From CAVSUZ01 sp963834715 (lineage in GTDB: Bacteria > Pseudomonadota > Alphaproteobacteria > Acetobacterales > Acetobacteraceae), in the NCBI GenBank assembly GCA_963834715.1, contig CAWIDE010000035.1, positions 130,716 to 194,715 on the forward strand: a DNA stretch of 64,000 nucleotides, in the 5' to 3' direction. A program made the position numbers and the translations under genes. The notes below the pieces were generated by a model that saw only the letters and a program-made list of their open reading frames with translations, was not told the DNA's origin and searched no databases. Position 1 is the stretch's first letter; every line of letters begins with the position of its first letter. This document shows positions 1 to 9,143 of the stretch, one piece after another.

Positions 1-551
1 CCGATATATCCACCACCGATTACAGTGAGGTGCGGCGGAACCGCATCCAGTTCCAGTCCGCCCGTGGAAGTCACGATTTGACGCTCGTCCACGTCCACGC
101 CGGGCAGCGGCATGCTCTCGCTTCCAGTCGCGATAACGATATGCCTCGTAGCGTATTGACTGCCATTTATGCCCACTCGGCCAGGAGCCACGATGCGTGC
201 CTCGCCCTTCAACCAGCTCACCTTGTTCTTGTGGAACAGAAATTCGACGCCCTTGACATTGGCGGAAACCACCTCAGCCTTGCGGGCCATCATCCGCCTG
301 AGATCCACTGTCACGCCGGCAATGTCGATCCCGTGTGCCGCGAAGTCGTGCGTGACGGCGGCCAGGTTCTCCGACGATTGCAGCAGCGCCTTGGATGGAA
401 TACAGCCAATGTTCAGGCAGGTGCCGCCAAGCGTGTCGCGCTTTTCAGCGCAGGCGACCCTCATGCCGAGCTGTGCCGCACGTAGCGCGCAGACATACCC
501 GCCCGGCCCGGCACCGACAACAATCAAGTCAAAATCATCCCCGTCCGCCAT
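1..551 (-). CDS. lpdA: Dihydrolipoyl dehydrogenase (E3), N-terminal part, cut by window edge
   Basis: E3 flavoenzyme that reoxidises the lipoyl arm of 2-oxoglutarate dehydrogenase. Translating the minus strand from the ATG at 551 gives an FAD dinucleotide-binding start (DLIVVGAGPGGYVCALRAA) and, around residues 40-55, the redox-active disulfide GGTCLNIGCIPSKALL. Both are hallmarks of the pyridine nucleotide-disulfide oxidoreductase class I family. The C-terminal NAD and dimerisation domains lie beyond position 1. The start is only 2 nt downstream of the sucB stop, so it is surely cotranscribed with sucAB and serves the 2-oxoglutarate dehydrogenase complex. Confidence 0.95.
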   Translation of the reverse strand, partial: MADGDDFDLIVVGAGPGGYVCALRAAQLGMRVACAEKRDTLGGTCLNIGCIPSKALLQSSENLAAVTHDFAAHGIDIAGVTVDLRRMMARKAEVVSANVKGVEFLFHKNKVSWLKGEARIVAPGRVGINGSQYATRHIVIATGSESMPLPGVDVDERQIVTSTGGLELDAVPPHLTVIGGGYI

Positions 552-553
552 CG

Positions 554-1843
554 CTAAACGTCCAGCAACAGACGGCGTGGGTCCTCAACGCCTTCCTTCA
601 CTCGCACCAGAAAGGAAACCGCCTCTCGACCATCGACAATCCGGTGATCGTATGAGAGAGCGAGATACATCATCGGCCGAATCTCGATCTTGCCTCCAAC
701 TGCCACGGGACGCTCCTGGATCTTGTGCATCCCGAGAATGCCCGACTGCGGCGGATTAAGAATTGGTGTTGACATCAGCGAGCCATAGATTCCGCCGTTA
801 GTAATACTGAACGTGCCGCCGGTCAGCTCCTCCAGCTTCAAGGCCCCGTCCCGCGCGCGCCGACCGAAATCCGCAATCGCTCTCTCTATCTCGGCGAAGC
901 TCATTTGGTCCGCATCCCGGATCACCGGAACGACAAGTCCCGTCGGACCGCCGACGGCGATGCCCATGTGCACGAAGTTCTTGTAGACGAGATCCTCGCC
1001 ATCGATCTCGGCATTCACGGCCGGGAACTCCTTCAGTGCGACCGTGCAGGCGCGCACGAAGAAGCTCATGAATCCAAGTCGCACGCCGTTATGCTTCTTC
1101 TCGAATGCCTCCCGGTATTCGTTGCGCAGAGCCATCGCCGCGGACATATCCACCTCATTGAAGGTGGTCAGCATCGCCGCGGTGTTCTGAGCCTCTTTCA
1201 ATCGCGCCGCGATGGTCCGCCGCAGCCGCGTCATCCGCACGCGTTGCTCACGCTGATCAGCTTCGCGCGGTGGCCTCGCTACCGTCGGCGGCGCCGCCGG
1301 AGCAGGCCGGTTGAGCAACGCAAGGACGTCACCTTTGGTGATACGGCCGTCCTTGCCAGTGCCGGGCCCGAGCTGCTCCGCCTCAAGGTGCTGCTCCTCC
1401 ATGAGCTTGGCGGCCGCAGGCAAGGGCGCATGCTTCGCCTCCGAGGTCAACCCGCCGCCGCGCGCAACCGGACCGGTTGCGCGCGGCGGCGGGTTGATGC
1501 CCGGCGGCGGGTTGGCTGCGGCTCTCACTTCCGGTACTTCCGGCTTCTGAACTTCCTTCGATGCGGGCTTAGGAGCCGTTTTCGGGACCGTGCTGGTCGC
1601 GGCGGCCCCCGCCTCCAGCGTACCCAGCACGGCCCCGACCTCGACCTCGCTTCCTTCCGGCGCCGCGATGACCGATAGCACGCCCGCTTCCGGCGCGTTC
1701 ACCTCTACCGTGACCTTGTCGGTTTCCAGTTCCACCAAGGGATCGTCAGCAGCGACCTGAGCGCCCGCCTCCTTGAGCCACCGCGCCACAGTTGCCGAGG
1801 TGACACTCTCGCCCAAGGTCGGCACCTTGATCTCGGTAGGCAT
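554..1843 (-). CDS. sucB: Dihydrolipoyl succinyltransferase, E2 of 2-oxoglutarate dehydrogenase
   Basis: 429 aa, normal E2o length. Domains in order: lipoyl domain (residues 1-77, lipoyl lysine in ELETDKVTVEV), Ala/Pro linker, peripheral subunit-binding domain (about 139-180, GPGTGKDGRITKGDVLALL), linker, and catalytic acyltransferase domain (about 200-429) with the active-site LSYDHRIVDGREAV near the end. It transfers succinyl from lipoate to CoA. It sits between sucA (9 nt upstream) and lpdA (2 nt downstream). Oddity: the first linker contains NPPPGINPPPRATGPVARGG, encoded by a perfect 51-bp DNA palindrome (separate entry), so it probably gained an in-frame palindromic insertion in a flexible region. 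Confidence 0.97.
   Translation of the reverse strand: MPTEIKVPTLGESVTSATVARWLKEAGAQVAADDPLVELETDKVTVEVNAPEAGVLSVIAAPEGSEVEVGAVLGTLEAGAAATSTVPKTAPKPASKEVQKPEVPEVRAAANPPPGINPPPRATGPVARGGGLTSEAKHAPLPAAAKLMEEQHLEAEQLGPGTGKDGRITKGDVLALLNRPAPAAPPTVARPPREADQREQRVRMTRLRRTIAARLKEAQNTAAMLTTFNEVDMSAAMALRNEYREAFEKKHNGVRLGFMSFFVRACTVALKEFPAVNAEIDGEDLVYKNFVHMGIAVGGPTGLVVPVIRDADQMSFAEIERAIADFGRRARDGALKLEELTGGTFSITNGGIYGSLMSTPILNPPQSGILGMHKIQERPVAVGGKIEIRPMMYLALSYDHRIVDGREAVSFLVRVKEGVEDPRRLLLDV
1447..1497. repeat. Perfect 51-bp palindrome inside sucB linker
   Basis: Two 25-nt arms (1447-1471 and 1473-1497) are exact reverse complements around the single base at 1472. The element is pure GC-rich sequence, stays in frame, and encodes a Pro/Gly/Arg-rich stretch in the flexible linker after the lipoyl domain. 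It resembles in concept the palindromic elements (RPE-like or REP-like) that insert in frame into protein genes of some alphaproteobacteria. I cannot assign it to a named family. Confidence 0.85.
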
Positions 1844-1852
1844 GACTGGTCC

Positions 1853-4691
1853 TTACCCTAGCGCCTCGCTCACCAGCGCCGTCTGCTCCGCTACGTGCGT
1901 GCTGGCAAGCCCTGTCGCTGGGCTGGCGGCCTCGGTGCGCCCGACATACCGCGGGCGCGCGGCCTTTCCGTGCAGGCTGGACAGCACCTTCTCGATTCGC
2001 CGATCGACGAATGTCCAGGCCCCCATGTTCTCCGGCTCTTCCTGGCACCAGACGAGCTCGGCGTTCCGGTAAGGATCGAGCAGCCTCCCTAGTGTTTTCT
2101 CGGGAAACGGATAGATCTGCTCCAGCCGTAAAATGGCCACATCGTTGATATTTCGCTCTCGCCGTTCCGAGAGCAGGTCGTAATAAACCTTGCCGGTGCA
2201 GAGCACGACCTGGTTAATCTGATCTGCCGGAGCGATCACATCGGTTTCAGGAATAACCAACTGAAAGGTGCTCCCAGTCGCCATTTCGTGCAACGGTGAG
2301 ACAGCCAGTTTATGCCGCAGCAGCGACTTCGGCGTAAACACAATCAACGGCTTACGGTAGTTCCGCTTCAATTGTCGCCGCAACGCATGGAAGTAGTTGG
2401 CCGGAGTCGTCAAATTGCATACAGCCAAGTTGTGCTCGGCGCAAAGCTGCAAATACCGTTCAATCCGTGCCGAGGAGTGCTCCGGTCCCTGGCCTTCATA
2501 GCCGTGCGGCAGCAACAAGGTAAGCCCGGACATCCGCAGCCACTTGGTCTCGCCGGACGCCAGAAACTGATCGATGATCACCTGCGCGCCGTTGGCAAAA
2601 TCACCGAACTGCCCCTCCCACAATACCAGGGTTCTGGGATCGGCCAGCGAATAGCCGTACTCAAAGCCCAGTACACCGGCCTCCGACAACAATGAGTTGT
2701 AAATCTCGATCCGCGCCTGCTCGGTCGCGATGTTGTTCAGCGGCACATACTCGTGCTGCGTCTGCTGATCGACCAGCACCGCATGGCGCTGGCTGAACGT
2801 CCCGCGCTGCGAGTCCTCGCCGGACAGCCGCACCCGGTGTCCTTCCAGGAGCAGCGTTCCGAACGCCAACGCCTCCCCGGTCGCCCAGTCGATCCCCTCC
2901 CCGCTTTCGATCATCTGTTGTTTGGCCTGTAGTTGCCGCGAGATACGGGGATGCACGTTGAAGCCCTCCGGGACCGTGCTTAGCGCATGGCCCACCTGCT
3001 TCAGTACCCGAGGCATCAACGCCGGTTGCTTCCTCCATCCTCTCAGTCTCGCCATTGCCCTGCGACAGTCCGGTCCAGTGGCCTTCAAGCCACTCCGCCT
3101 TGTTCGGTTTATACGATTGCGCAGCCTTGTTTGCGGCATCCAGTTTCGCGGCGTACTCGTCCCACATGCGTTGCGCTTCGTCTGAGGAAATGACACCGTC
3201 CGCAATGAGTTTTTCAGCATAAAGTGTTCGCGTGGTCTTCTGCGCCTCGATCGCCCGATACATGATCGGCTGCGTGAAGGCTGGTTCGTCCGTCTCGTTG
3301 TGGCCGTGCCGGCGGTAGCAAACGATGTCCAGGACAATATCGGTGCTGAACTGCATGCGGAACTCCGCCGCCATCCGGGCGCAGAAGACGACTGCCTCCG
3401 GATCGTCGCCGTTTACGTGCAGGATCGGCGCCTGAATCGATTTCGCCACGTCGGTGCAGTACAGCCCGGAATAGGCGTGCGCCGGCACTGTCGTGAACCC
3501 GATCTGGTTATTCACGATGACGTGGACGGTGCCACCGGTGCGGTACCCGATCAACTGGCTCATCGCCAGCGTCTCGTAAACCAGGCCCTGGCCGGCGAAT
3601 GCGGCGTCGCCGTGCATCAGAATGCCCATAACCGACCGCCGGCGCGTATCGCGCGCCTGATCCTGCCGGGCTCGGACCTTGCCTACGACGACCGGATTAA
3701 CCGCTTCCAAATGCGACGGGTTTGGCTGCAACGACAAATGTATCTGGCGGCCGTCAATGTCGACGTCGGTCGATGTCCCGAGGTGGTATTTGACATCCCC
3801 GGAGCCCTGCACATCGTCCGGTTTGAAACTGCCTCCGCTGAATTCGCTAAACAGGGCAGTCAGTGGCTTCTGCACGATGTTGACCAGGGTATTCAACCTG
3901 CCGCGGTGCGGCATCCCGATGGCGATTTCATTCACGCCCTCCCGCGCCACAGTCTCGATAATCGCCTGTACGGCTGGGATGGTTGCTTCCCCGCCTTCCA
4001 GCCCGAATCGCTTCGTTGTCACGTAGCGTCGCTGACAGAAGGCCTCGAAGCCCTCGGCTTCGGTAAGCTGCCGAAGGATGGTCCGCTTGGCGTCCGTATC
4101 GAAGGCCGCGAGCCAGGGGGCTCCCTCCACCTTACGCTGGATCCAGGCCTTCTGTTCGGGGTCCTGGATGTGCATGAACTCCACGCCGACATGGCCGCAA
4201 TAGGTCTGCCGCAGGATGGTCAGGATTTCCCGCAGGCTGGCCGTCTCGCGCCCTAGCACATTGTCAATGAAAATTGGCCGGTCCAGGTCCGTCTCGGTGA
4301 ACCCGTAAGTGGCGGGATCCAGTTCGGCGTGCGGCTTCGGGATTTGTAATCCGAGCGGGTCGAGCTGCGCTTCCAAATGGCCGCGCACGCGGTAGCTACG
4401 GATCAGCATCAGCGCGCGCAGGCTTTGCACGATGCTGGCCCTAATATCTGGAACTACCTCTGGCGTCGGTCGGACGGCCGTCACGCCGTCAAAAACCCGC
4501 GGCCGCGGCGCCCAGGAGGCGCCTGTAGCCTCCTCCAACACCGCTCGCGCTTCGTCGTTCAGGGCAGAAAAGAGATCGGCAAAGCTTGGATCGACCGCGC
4601 CTGGATCAGTCGCCCAACGGGCATACAAATCACCCAGGAAAGCTGCATTGGCCCCGCTGAAAGCCGACGCCAGGACGTCCACGCCCGCCAT
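1853..4691 (-). CDS. sucA: 2-oxoglutarate dehydrogenase E1 (thiamine diphosphate), with one frameshift
   Basis: About 946 codons, the usual E1o length, beginning MAGVDVLASAFSGANAAFL at 4691. The first part (to about 3012) carries the E1o N-terminal segment and the ThDP-binding core (IGMPHRGRLNTL, GDAAFAGQGLVYE). The second part (from about 3006 down to 1853) continues with VLKQVGHALSTVPEGFNVHP and the transketolase-like pyrimidine and C-terminal domains, ending SEALG. The two parts are in different frames; the switch falls at the CCC run at 3007-3009 (one extra base or two missing). Both sides are well conserved in composition and the gene is central to the TCA cycle, so a sequencing indel is more likely than gene death. 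First gene of the sucAB-lpdA operon. Confidence 0.93.
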
Positions 4692-4799
4692 TCGAAGTCA
4701 CTCCCGGAGTTTGGTTGGCCCGCTGCATATAGAACTCGGCCTCCGGGAGACAGCCCCTGCGGGCGCGGGCCGGGTTGCTCGCGCCGCAGGCCTGGGTGC

Positions 4800-5219
4800 T
4801 TAAACCTCCATGCCGCCTTCCGACGGTCGGCGGCGCTGCGCCATGAACTCGTCGAACTCGGCCTTGTCCTTCGCGAACCTCAGCCGGTCGAGGAACTTCG
4901 CAAACTCTTGCTGCTCTTCCTCGAGCCGGCGCAACGTCTCCGCGCGATATTCATCGAACGCGCGATTGCCGCTGCTGGGTTGGCACCATGATGCCCAATG
5001 CCGGTGAGCGCCGTAGCGCCGTCTGAACCCACATCCCATTCGTCCACTCCCAATTAGGAATAATAGTAGCCCAAGGCCGATCGGCCACCAGCAGATGAAG
5101 CCCAGGATCATCAGCCCGATCCAAACGGGCTTTCGGTCGAATTCCCGGACCCAGGGCGTCAGCCCGCCTCCCCAGCCATCCCGCTCATGATACCAAGGCG
5201 AACTTGCTACGCTGGACAT
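4800..5219 (-). CDS. DUF2852 family small membrane protein
   Basis: 139 aa from the ATG at 5219 (MSSVASSPWYHERDGWGGG); the longer reading from 5249 would run through the presumed operator. One strongly hydrophobic hairpin at about residues 34-60 (IGLMILGFICWWPIGLGLLLFL) is followed by a charged coiled C-terminus (FDEYRAETLRRLEEEQQEF). The pattern matches DUF2852 proteins of alphaproteobacteria, whose function is unknown. It lies 57 bp downstream of the TetR gene in the same direction and 108 bp upstream of sucA. The gap on the tetR side holds a perfect inverted repeat, so the TetR protein may regulate it. Confidence 0.75.
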   Translation of the reverse strand: MSSVASSPWYHERDGWGGGLTPWVREFDRKPVWIGLMILGFICWWPIGLGLLLFLIGSGRMGCGFRRRYGAHRHWASWCQPSSGNRAFDEYRAETLRRLEEEQQEFAKFLDRLRFAKDKAEFDEFMAQRRRPSEGGMEV

Positions 5220-5235
5220 GTGGTCTCCCCATGTG

Positions 5236-5256
5236 AATGTAAGACACATTTACATT
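5236..5256. promoter_or_regulatory. Candidate TetR-type operator (AATGTAA-N7-TTACATT)
   Basis: Perfect 7-bp inverted repeat with 7-nt spacer, lying between the tetR stop (5276) and the DUF2852 start (5219), about 17 bp upstream of the latter. AT-rich in a GC-rich region. Spacing and TGTAA/TTACA arms fit known TetR/AcrR operators. Assignment to the adjacent regulator is inference. Confidence 0.5.
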
Positions 5257-5275
5257 GGGGTTCGCCGCGCCGTGG

Positions 5276-5929
5276 TCAAGCCAACTCGCGATCCCCGCCA
5301 CCGATCAGCCCCAGGCCGCGAAAGTACACCAGCACGGCGGCTTCCAGCAGCTCATGCGGTTCCATAGGAATGGGCCTCTGGGCCTTATCGGGCCGCGCGA
5401 ACAGCGAAGCTACGCCGTGCGACATCGCCCACACATGCAGAGCCACCATCAGCGCCGGCGGCCGGTCTGGTTTGGGAATGCGCGCACAAAGCTGTTCCGC
5501 GGCGCCCCGCAGCACGTGGAAGGCATGATCCGCCGCGGCGGACAGCTCCGGATAGCTCATCGAAAGCTGCGTTTCGAACATCGCCGCGTAATACGCTGGC
5601 TCGGCGGTGGCAAAGTCGAGATAGGCCTTTCCCATGGCCTGAAACGCCGTCCTGGGATCAGGCCGGCCGTCGTTCCACGCCCGGGTCAGCGCGGCGCCAA
5701 AGCGCTCGAACCCGCGAAGCGCCACCTCCGAGAGCAACGCCTCTGCATCCCGGAAATGGCGGTAAGGCGCGGCCGGGCTGACACCGGCACGACGGGCGGC
5801 TTCCGTCACGGTGAACCCCGCAGGCCCCCGTTCGGCGATCAACGCCAGTGTCGCATCGATGAGCGCTTCGCGAAGGTTGCCGTGGTGATACCCTCGGCGT
5901 CCGAAGCTTGGGTTTTCGGACCAGGTCAT
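5276..5929 (-). CDS. TetR/AcrR family transcriptional regulator
   Basis: 217 aa. The N-terminal HTH is clear: REALIDATLALIAERGPAGFTVTEAARRAGVSPAAPYRHF at residues 19-60, the usual TetR recognition-helix region. The C-terminal helical ligand domain resembles the WHG-type TetR_C group (FQAMGKAYLDFATAEPAYYAAMF). It lies 47 bp downstream of sucD on the same strand and 57 bp upstream of the DUF2852 gene. A likely operator lies just after its stop, suggesting control of the downstream gene rather than of sucCD. Ligand unknown. Confidence 0.88.
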   Translation of the reverse strand: MTWSENPSFGRRGYHHGNLREALIDATLALIAERGPAGFTVTEAARRAGVSPAAPYRHFRDAEALLSEVALRGFERFGAALTRAWNDGRPDPRTAFQAMGKAYLDFATAEPAYYAAMFETQLSMSYPELSAAADHAFHVLRGAAEQLCARIPKPDRPPALMVALHVWAMSHGVASLFARPDKAQRPIPMEPHELLEAAVLVYFRGLGLIGGGDRELA

Positions 5930-5976
5930 TGGCGCCTTTTACGCTACCCAGGTGCCACCGTCGCCAGATGGTCCAG

Positions 5977-6852
5977 CTAGTCGCGAAGCACTTTGATCAT
6001 GGTGCTGCCAAGTGCCGCCGGACTGTCAGCCACGTGGATGCCCGCCGACCGCAACGCCTCCATCTTGGCGGCCGCAGTGTCGCGCCCGCCGCTGATCACC
6101 GCCCCGGCATGCCCCATCCGCCGTCCGGGCGGCGCCGTCGCCCCTGCGATGAACCCGACCACCGGCTTCTTCGCCTTGCTGCGCGCCAGGAACTCCGCTG
6201 CTTCGATCTCACTCTGGCCACCGATCTCGCCGATCATCACGATCTGCTTTGTTTCCTCGTCGGCCAGAAACATCTCCAGCACTTCGATGAAATCGGTTCC
6301 CTTCACCGGATCGCCACCAATCCCTACGCACGTGCTTTGGCCAAGACCGGCGGCCGTCGTCTGCGCGACCGCCTCATAGGTCAGGGTCCCGGAACGCGAG
6401 ACGATCCCCACTGACCCGCGCCTGTGGATATGCCCCGGCATGATGCCGATCTTGCAGGCATCCGGGGTAATCACGCCCGGGCAGTTCGGCCCGATCAGCC
6501 GTGATTTCGACCCGTCTAGGGTGCGCTTCACGCGCACCATGTCCAGCACTGGAATCCCTTCGGTAATGCAGACGATCAGCGGCATCTCTGCGTCGATCGC
6601 CTCCAGAATCGCATCCGCCGCAAATGGCGGCGGAACATAGATCGCAGTCGCCGCGGCGCCAGTCTCCGCTTTCGCCTCCGCCACCGTGTCAAACACCGGC
6701 AGTTCCAGGTGCACCGACCCACCCTTGCCGGGCGTGACGCCCCCCATCACCTTCGTTCCATACGCAATCGCCTGCTCCGAATGAAACGTGCCCTGCGCCC
6801 CGGTAAACCCCTGGGTGATCACCCGAGTGTTGGCATCGACGAGAATGGCCAT
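5977..6852 (-). CDS. sucD: Succinyl-CoA synthetase alpha subunit
   Basis: 291 aa starting MAILVDANTRVITQGFTGAQGTFH at 6852; an 8-residue longer reading exists, but this ATG lies 1 nt after the sucC stop and matches the family start. The CoA-binding Rossmann part (TGAQGTFHSEQAIAYGTKVMGG) and the ligase domain with GHAGAVISGG (phosphohistidine loop near residue 247) are both present. Forms the heterodimer or heterotetramer that makes succinate plus ATP/GTP from succinyl-CoA. Confidence 0.97.
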   Translation of the reverse strand: MAILVDANTRVITQGFTGAQGTFHSEQAIAYGTKVMGGVTPGKGGSVHLELPVFDTVAEAKAETGAAATAIYVPPPFAADAILEAIDAEMPLIVCITEGIPVLDMVRVKRTLDGSKSRLIGPNCPGVITPDACKIGIMPGHIHRRGSVGIVSRSGTLTYEAVAQTTAAGLGQSTCVGIGGDPVKGTDFIEVLEMFLADEETKQIVMIGEIGGQSEIEAAEFLARSKAKKPVVGFIAGATAPPGRRMGHAGAVISGGRDTAAAKMEALRSAGIHVADSPAALGSTMIKVLRD

Positions 6853-6853
6853 C

Positions 6854-8050
6854 TCAGGCAGCCTCCCGCACCGCATTCACGATCTTTTCCGCGGCATCCG
6901 CGAGATTGTCCGCGGAAATGATCGGCAGGTTCGACCGCGCAAGGATCTCCTGGCCGAGCTCGACATTGGTACCTTCCAGCCGCACGACCAGAGGCACCGA
7001 TAGTTTCACCTCCCGCGCCGCTGAAACGATGCCTTCAGCGATCACATCGCACCGCATAATTCCGCCGAAGATATTGACCAATATACCCTCGACATTGGGA
7101 TCAGAGAGAATGATCTTGAACGCTGTGGTAACACGCTCCTTGGTAGCGCCTCCACCCACATCCAGGAAGTTGGCCGGCGTCGCGCCATAGAGCTTGATGA
7201 TATCCATCGTTGCCATCGCCAACCCGGCACCGTTCACCATGCAGCCGATATTGCCGTCCAGCGCCACGTAGTTCAGGCTGTGCCGCGCCGCTTCCAGCTC
7301 CCGCGGATCCTCCTCTGACTCGTCCTGCAGCTTCTCCAGCTCAGGATGCCGGAACAAGCCATTGTCGTCGAACGCAACCTTCGCATCCAGAGCGATAATA
7401 TCTCCGCCGGCGGTGATAACCAGCGGATTGACCTCCACGATCGAGCAATCCAGCCCGATGAACGCCGCATACATCGCGTTTACAAAGCGCGTGAACGCAC
7501 CGATCTGGTTGCCCTTCAAACCCAGCCCGAACGCCAGCCGTCGCCCATGAAAATCGGAAATCCCGCTCGCCGGATCCACCGTTGCCCTTAAAATCTTCTC
7601 CGGCCTCTCCGCCGCCACCTGCTCTATTTCGATCCCGCCTTCAGAGGAAGCGACAATCGTCACACGGCCGGTTGCACGATCCACCACCAGCGACAGATAG
7701 AGCTCACGCGCGATATCGCAGCCAGCTTCAACATAAACCCTGTGCACCTTGTGACCGGAGGCTCCTGTTTGCTTCGTAACCAACACATGCCCGAGCATCG
7801 CCTGCGCCGCCGCCCGCACCTCATCCAGCGACCGAGCAATCCGGACCCCGCCCTTGCCGCCCGGATCATCTGCGAAGTGCCCCGCGCCGCGCCCGCCCGC
7901 ATGGATCTGTGCCTTCACCACATACACCGGGCCAAGCAGTTTCTTCGCCGCTTCCACCGCCTCATCCGCCGTCCAGGCTACATGTCCGTCGAGCATGGCC
8001 ACGCCATAGCGCTTCAACAGCTCCTTGGCCTGATATTCGTGGATGTTCAT
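6854..8050 (-). CDS. sucC: Succinyl-CoA synthetase beta subunit
   Basis: 398 aa, full length. Begins MNIHEYQAKELLKRYGV (ATP-grasp start). Contains the nucleotide-binding region (KAQIHAGGRGAGHF), the metal-binding EVNPL and the C-terminal CoA ligase domain (FVNIFGGIMRCDVIAEGI). Located between mdh (12 nt upstream) and sucD (1 nt downstream) in one operon. Makes the nucleotide-binding subunit of succinyl-CoA synthetase. Confidence 0.97.
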   Translation of the reverse strand: MNIHEYQAKELLKRYGVAMLDGHVAWTADEAVEAAKKLLGPVYVVKAQIHAGGRGAGHFADDPGGKGGVRIARSLDEVRAAAQAMLGHVLVTKQTGASGHKVHRVYVEAGCDIARELYLSLVVDRATGRVTIVASSEGGIEIEQVAAERPEKILRATVDPASGISDFHGRRLAFGLGLKGNQIGAFTRFVNAMYAAFIGLDCSIVEVNPLVITAGGDIIALDAKVAFDDNGLFRHPELEKLQDESEEDPRELEAARHSLNYVALDGNIGCMVNGAGLAMATMDIIKLYGATPANFLDVGGGATKERVTTAFKIILSDPNVEGILVNIFGGIMRCDVIAEGIVSAAREVKLSVPLVVRLEGTNVELGQEILARSNLPIISADNLADAAEKIVNAVREAA

Positions 8051-8062
8051 CCTGGCGCTCTC

Positions 8063-9016
8063 TCAACCGACCAGCTTCTTGGAAGCTTCGATCAGTTCCC
8101 GCACCGCCGCACAGGACTGTTCAAACGCCGACCGCTCCTGCGCATTAAGCTCGATCTCAACGATCCGCTCCACGCCGCCTGCGCCGATGACCACCGGCAC
8201 CCCGACATAAAGGTCCTTCACGCTGTACTGGCCGGTCAGCCAGGCCGCGCAGGGCAGCACGCGCTTCTTGTCCTTCAGATAACTCTCCGCCATGGCAATG
8301 GCCGACGTCGCCGGCGCATAGAACGCACTACCTTTTTCCAGCAGCTTAACAATTTCTCCGCCGCCATTGCGCGTGCGCTCCACGACGGCCTCGATCTTCT
8401 GCTGCGTGGTCCAACCCATCTTGATCAGATCAGGAATCGGAATACCGGCAACCGTCGAGTAGCGGATCAGCGGCACCATCGTATCGCCGTGCCCGCCCAG
8501 CACGAATGCAGCTACATCTTCAACCGAAACGCCGAACTCCTGGGCGAGAAAAAGTCGGAATCGGGAGCTGTCCAGCACCCCTGCCATGCCAACAACCCGG
8601 TTCGCCGGCAGACCAGATTTCTCCTTCATGACCCAGACCATCGCATCCAGCGGATTGGTAATGACGATCACGAATGCATCGGGACAATGATTGCGAATCC
8701 CCTCGGCTACCTGCGCAATCACGCCCGCATTCTTGCCAATCAGATCGTCCCGCGACATGCCCGGCGTGCGGGCAAACCCCGCAGTCACGATCACGACATC
8801 CGAGCCCTTGATCGCGGCATAGTCGGACCCGCCGGTCATCACCGCGTCGTATCCCTCGACCGGCCCGCATTGCATGAGATCGAGCGCCTTCCCCGCCGCC
8901 ACACCGCCGAACACATCGAACAACGCGACGTCGCCCAGCTCCTTCAGCCCGACCAGATGAGCCAGCGTGCCGCCGATGTTGCCGGCACCAATGAGCGCGA
9001 TCTTATGGCGGGCCAT
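8063..9016 (-). CDS. mdh: Malate dehydrogenase (LDH-like, NAD)
   Basis: 317 aa, the LDH-like malate dehydrogenase type of alphaproteobacteria. NAD fold at residues 5-40 (KIALIGAGNIGGTLAHLV, acidic residue at the end of beta-2 in ALFDVFGG). Arg loop TAGFARTPGMSRDDLI; active-site VLGGHGDTMVPLIRYSTV carries the catalytic His. First gene before sucC in the mdh-sucCD operon. Oxidises malate to oxaloacetate in the cytoplasm. Confidence 0.97.
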   Translation of the reverse strand: MARHKIALIGAGNIGGTLAHLVGLKELGDVALFDVFGGVAAGKALDLMQCGPVEGYDAVMTGGSDYAAIKGSDVVIVTAGFARTPGMSRDDLIGKNAGVIAQVAEGIRNHCPDAFVIVITNPLDAMVWVMKEKSGLPANRVVGMAGVLDSSRFRLFLAQEFGVSVEDVAAFVLGGHGDTMVPLIRYSTVAGIPIPDLIKMGWTTQQKIEAVVERTRNGGGEIVKLLEKGSAFYAPATSAIAMAESYLKDKKRVLPCAAWLTGQYSVKDLYVGVPVVIGAGGVERIVEIELNAQERSAFEQSCAAVRELIEASKKLVG

Positions 9017-9143
9017 GGGAACCTCTCGTTCGGGTGGAACACAGGCCCCACCGTGGCATTGTCATCCAGGCGGGTTCCGGTTGCTATCCCAACGAACGCA
9101 AGGGGACAAGCCGGGCGGCGGCCCTGCCAAACGGAGAGCATTC

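Noticed and set aside
905..1678. Long plus-strand ORF (257 aa) opposite sucB
   Set aside because: It is the antisense shadow of sucB in high-GC DNA, with Arg/His-rich composition and no family character.
3300..4256. 318-aa plus-strand ORF opposite sucA
   Set aside because: Antisense shadow of sucA; no start signal and no domain.
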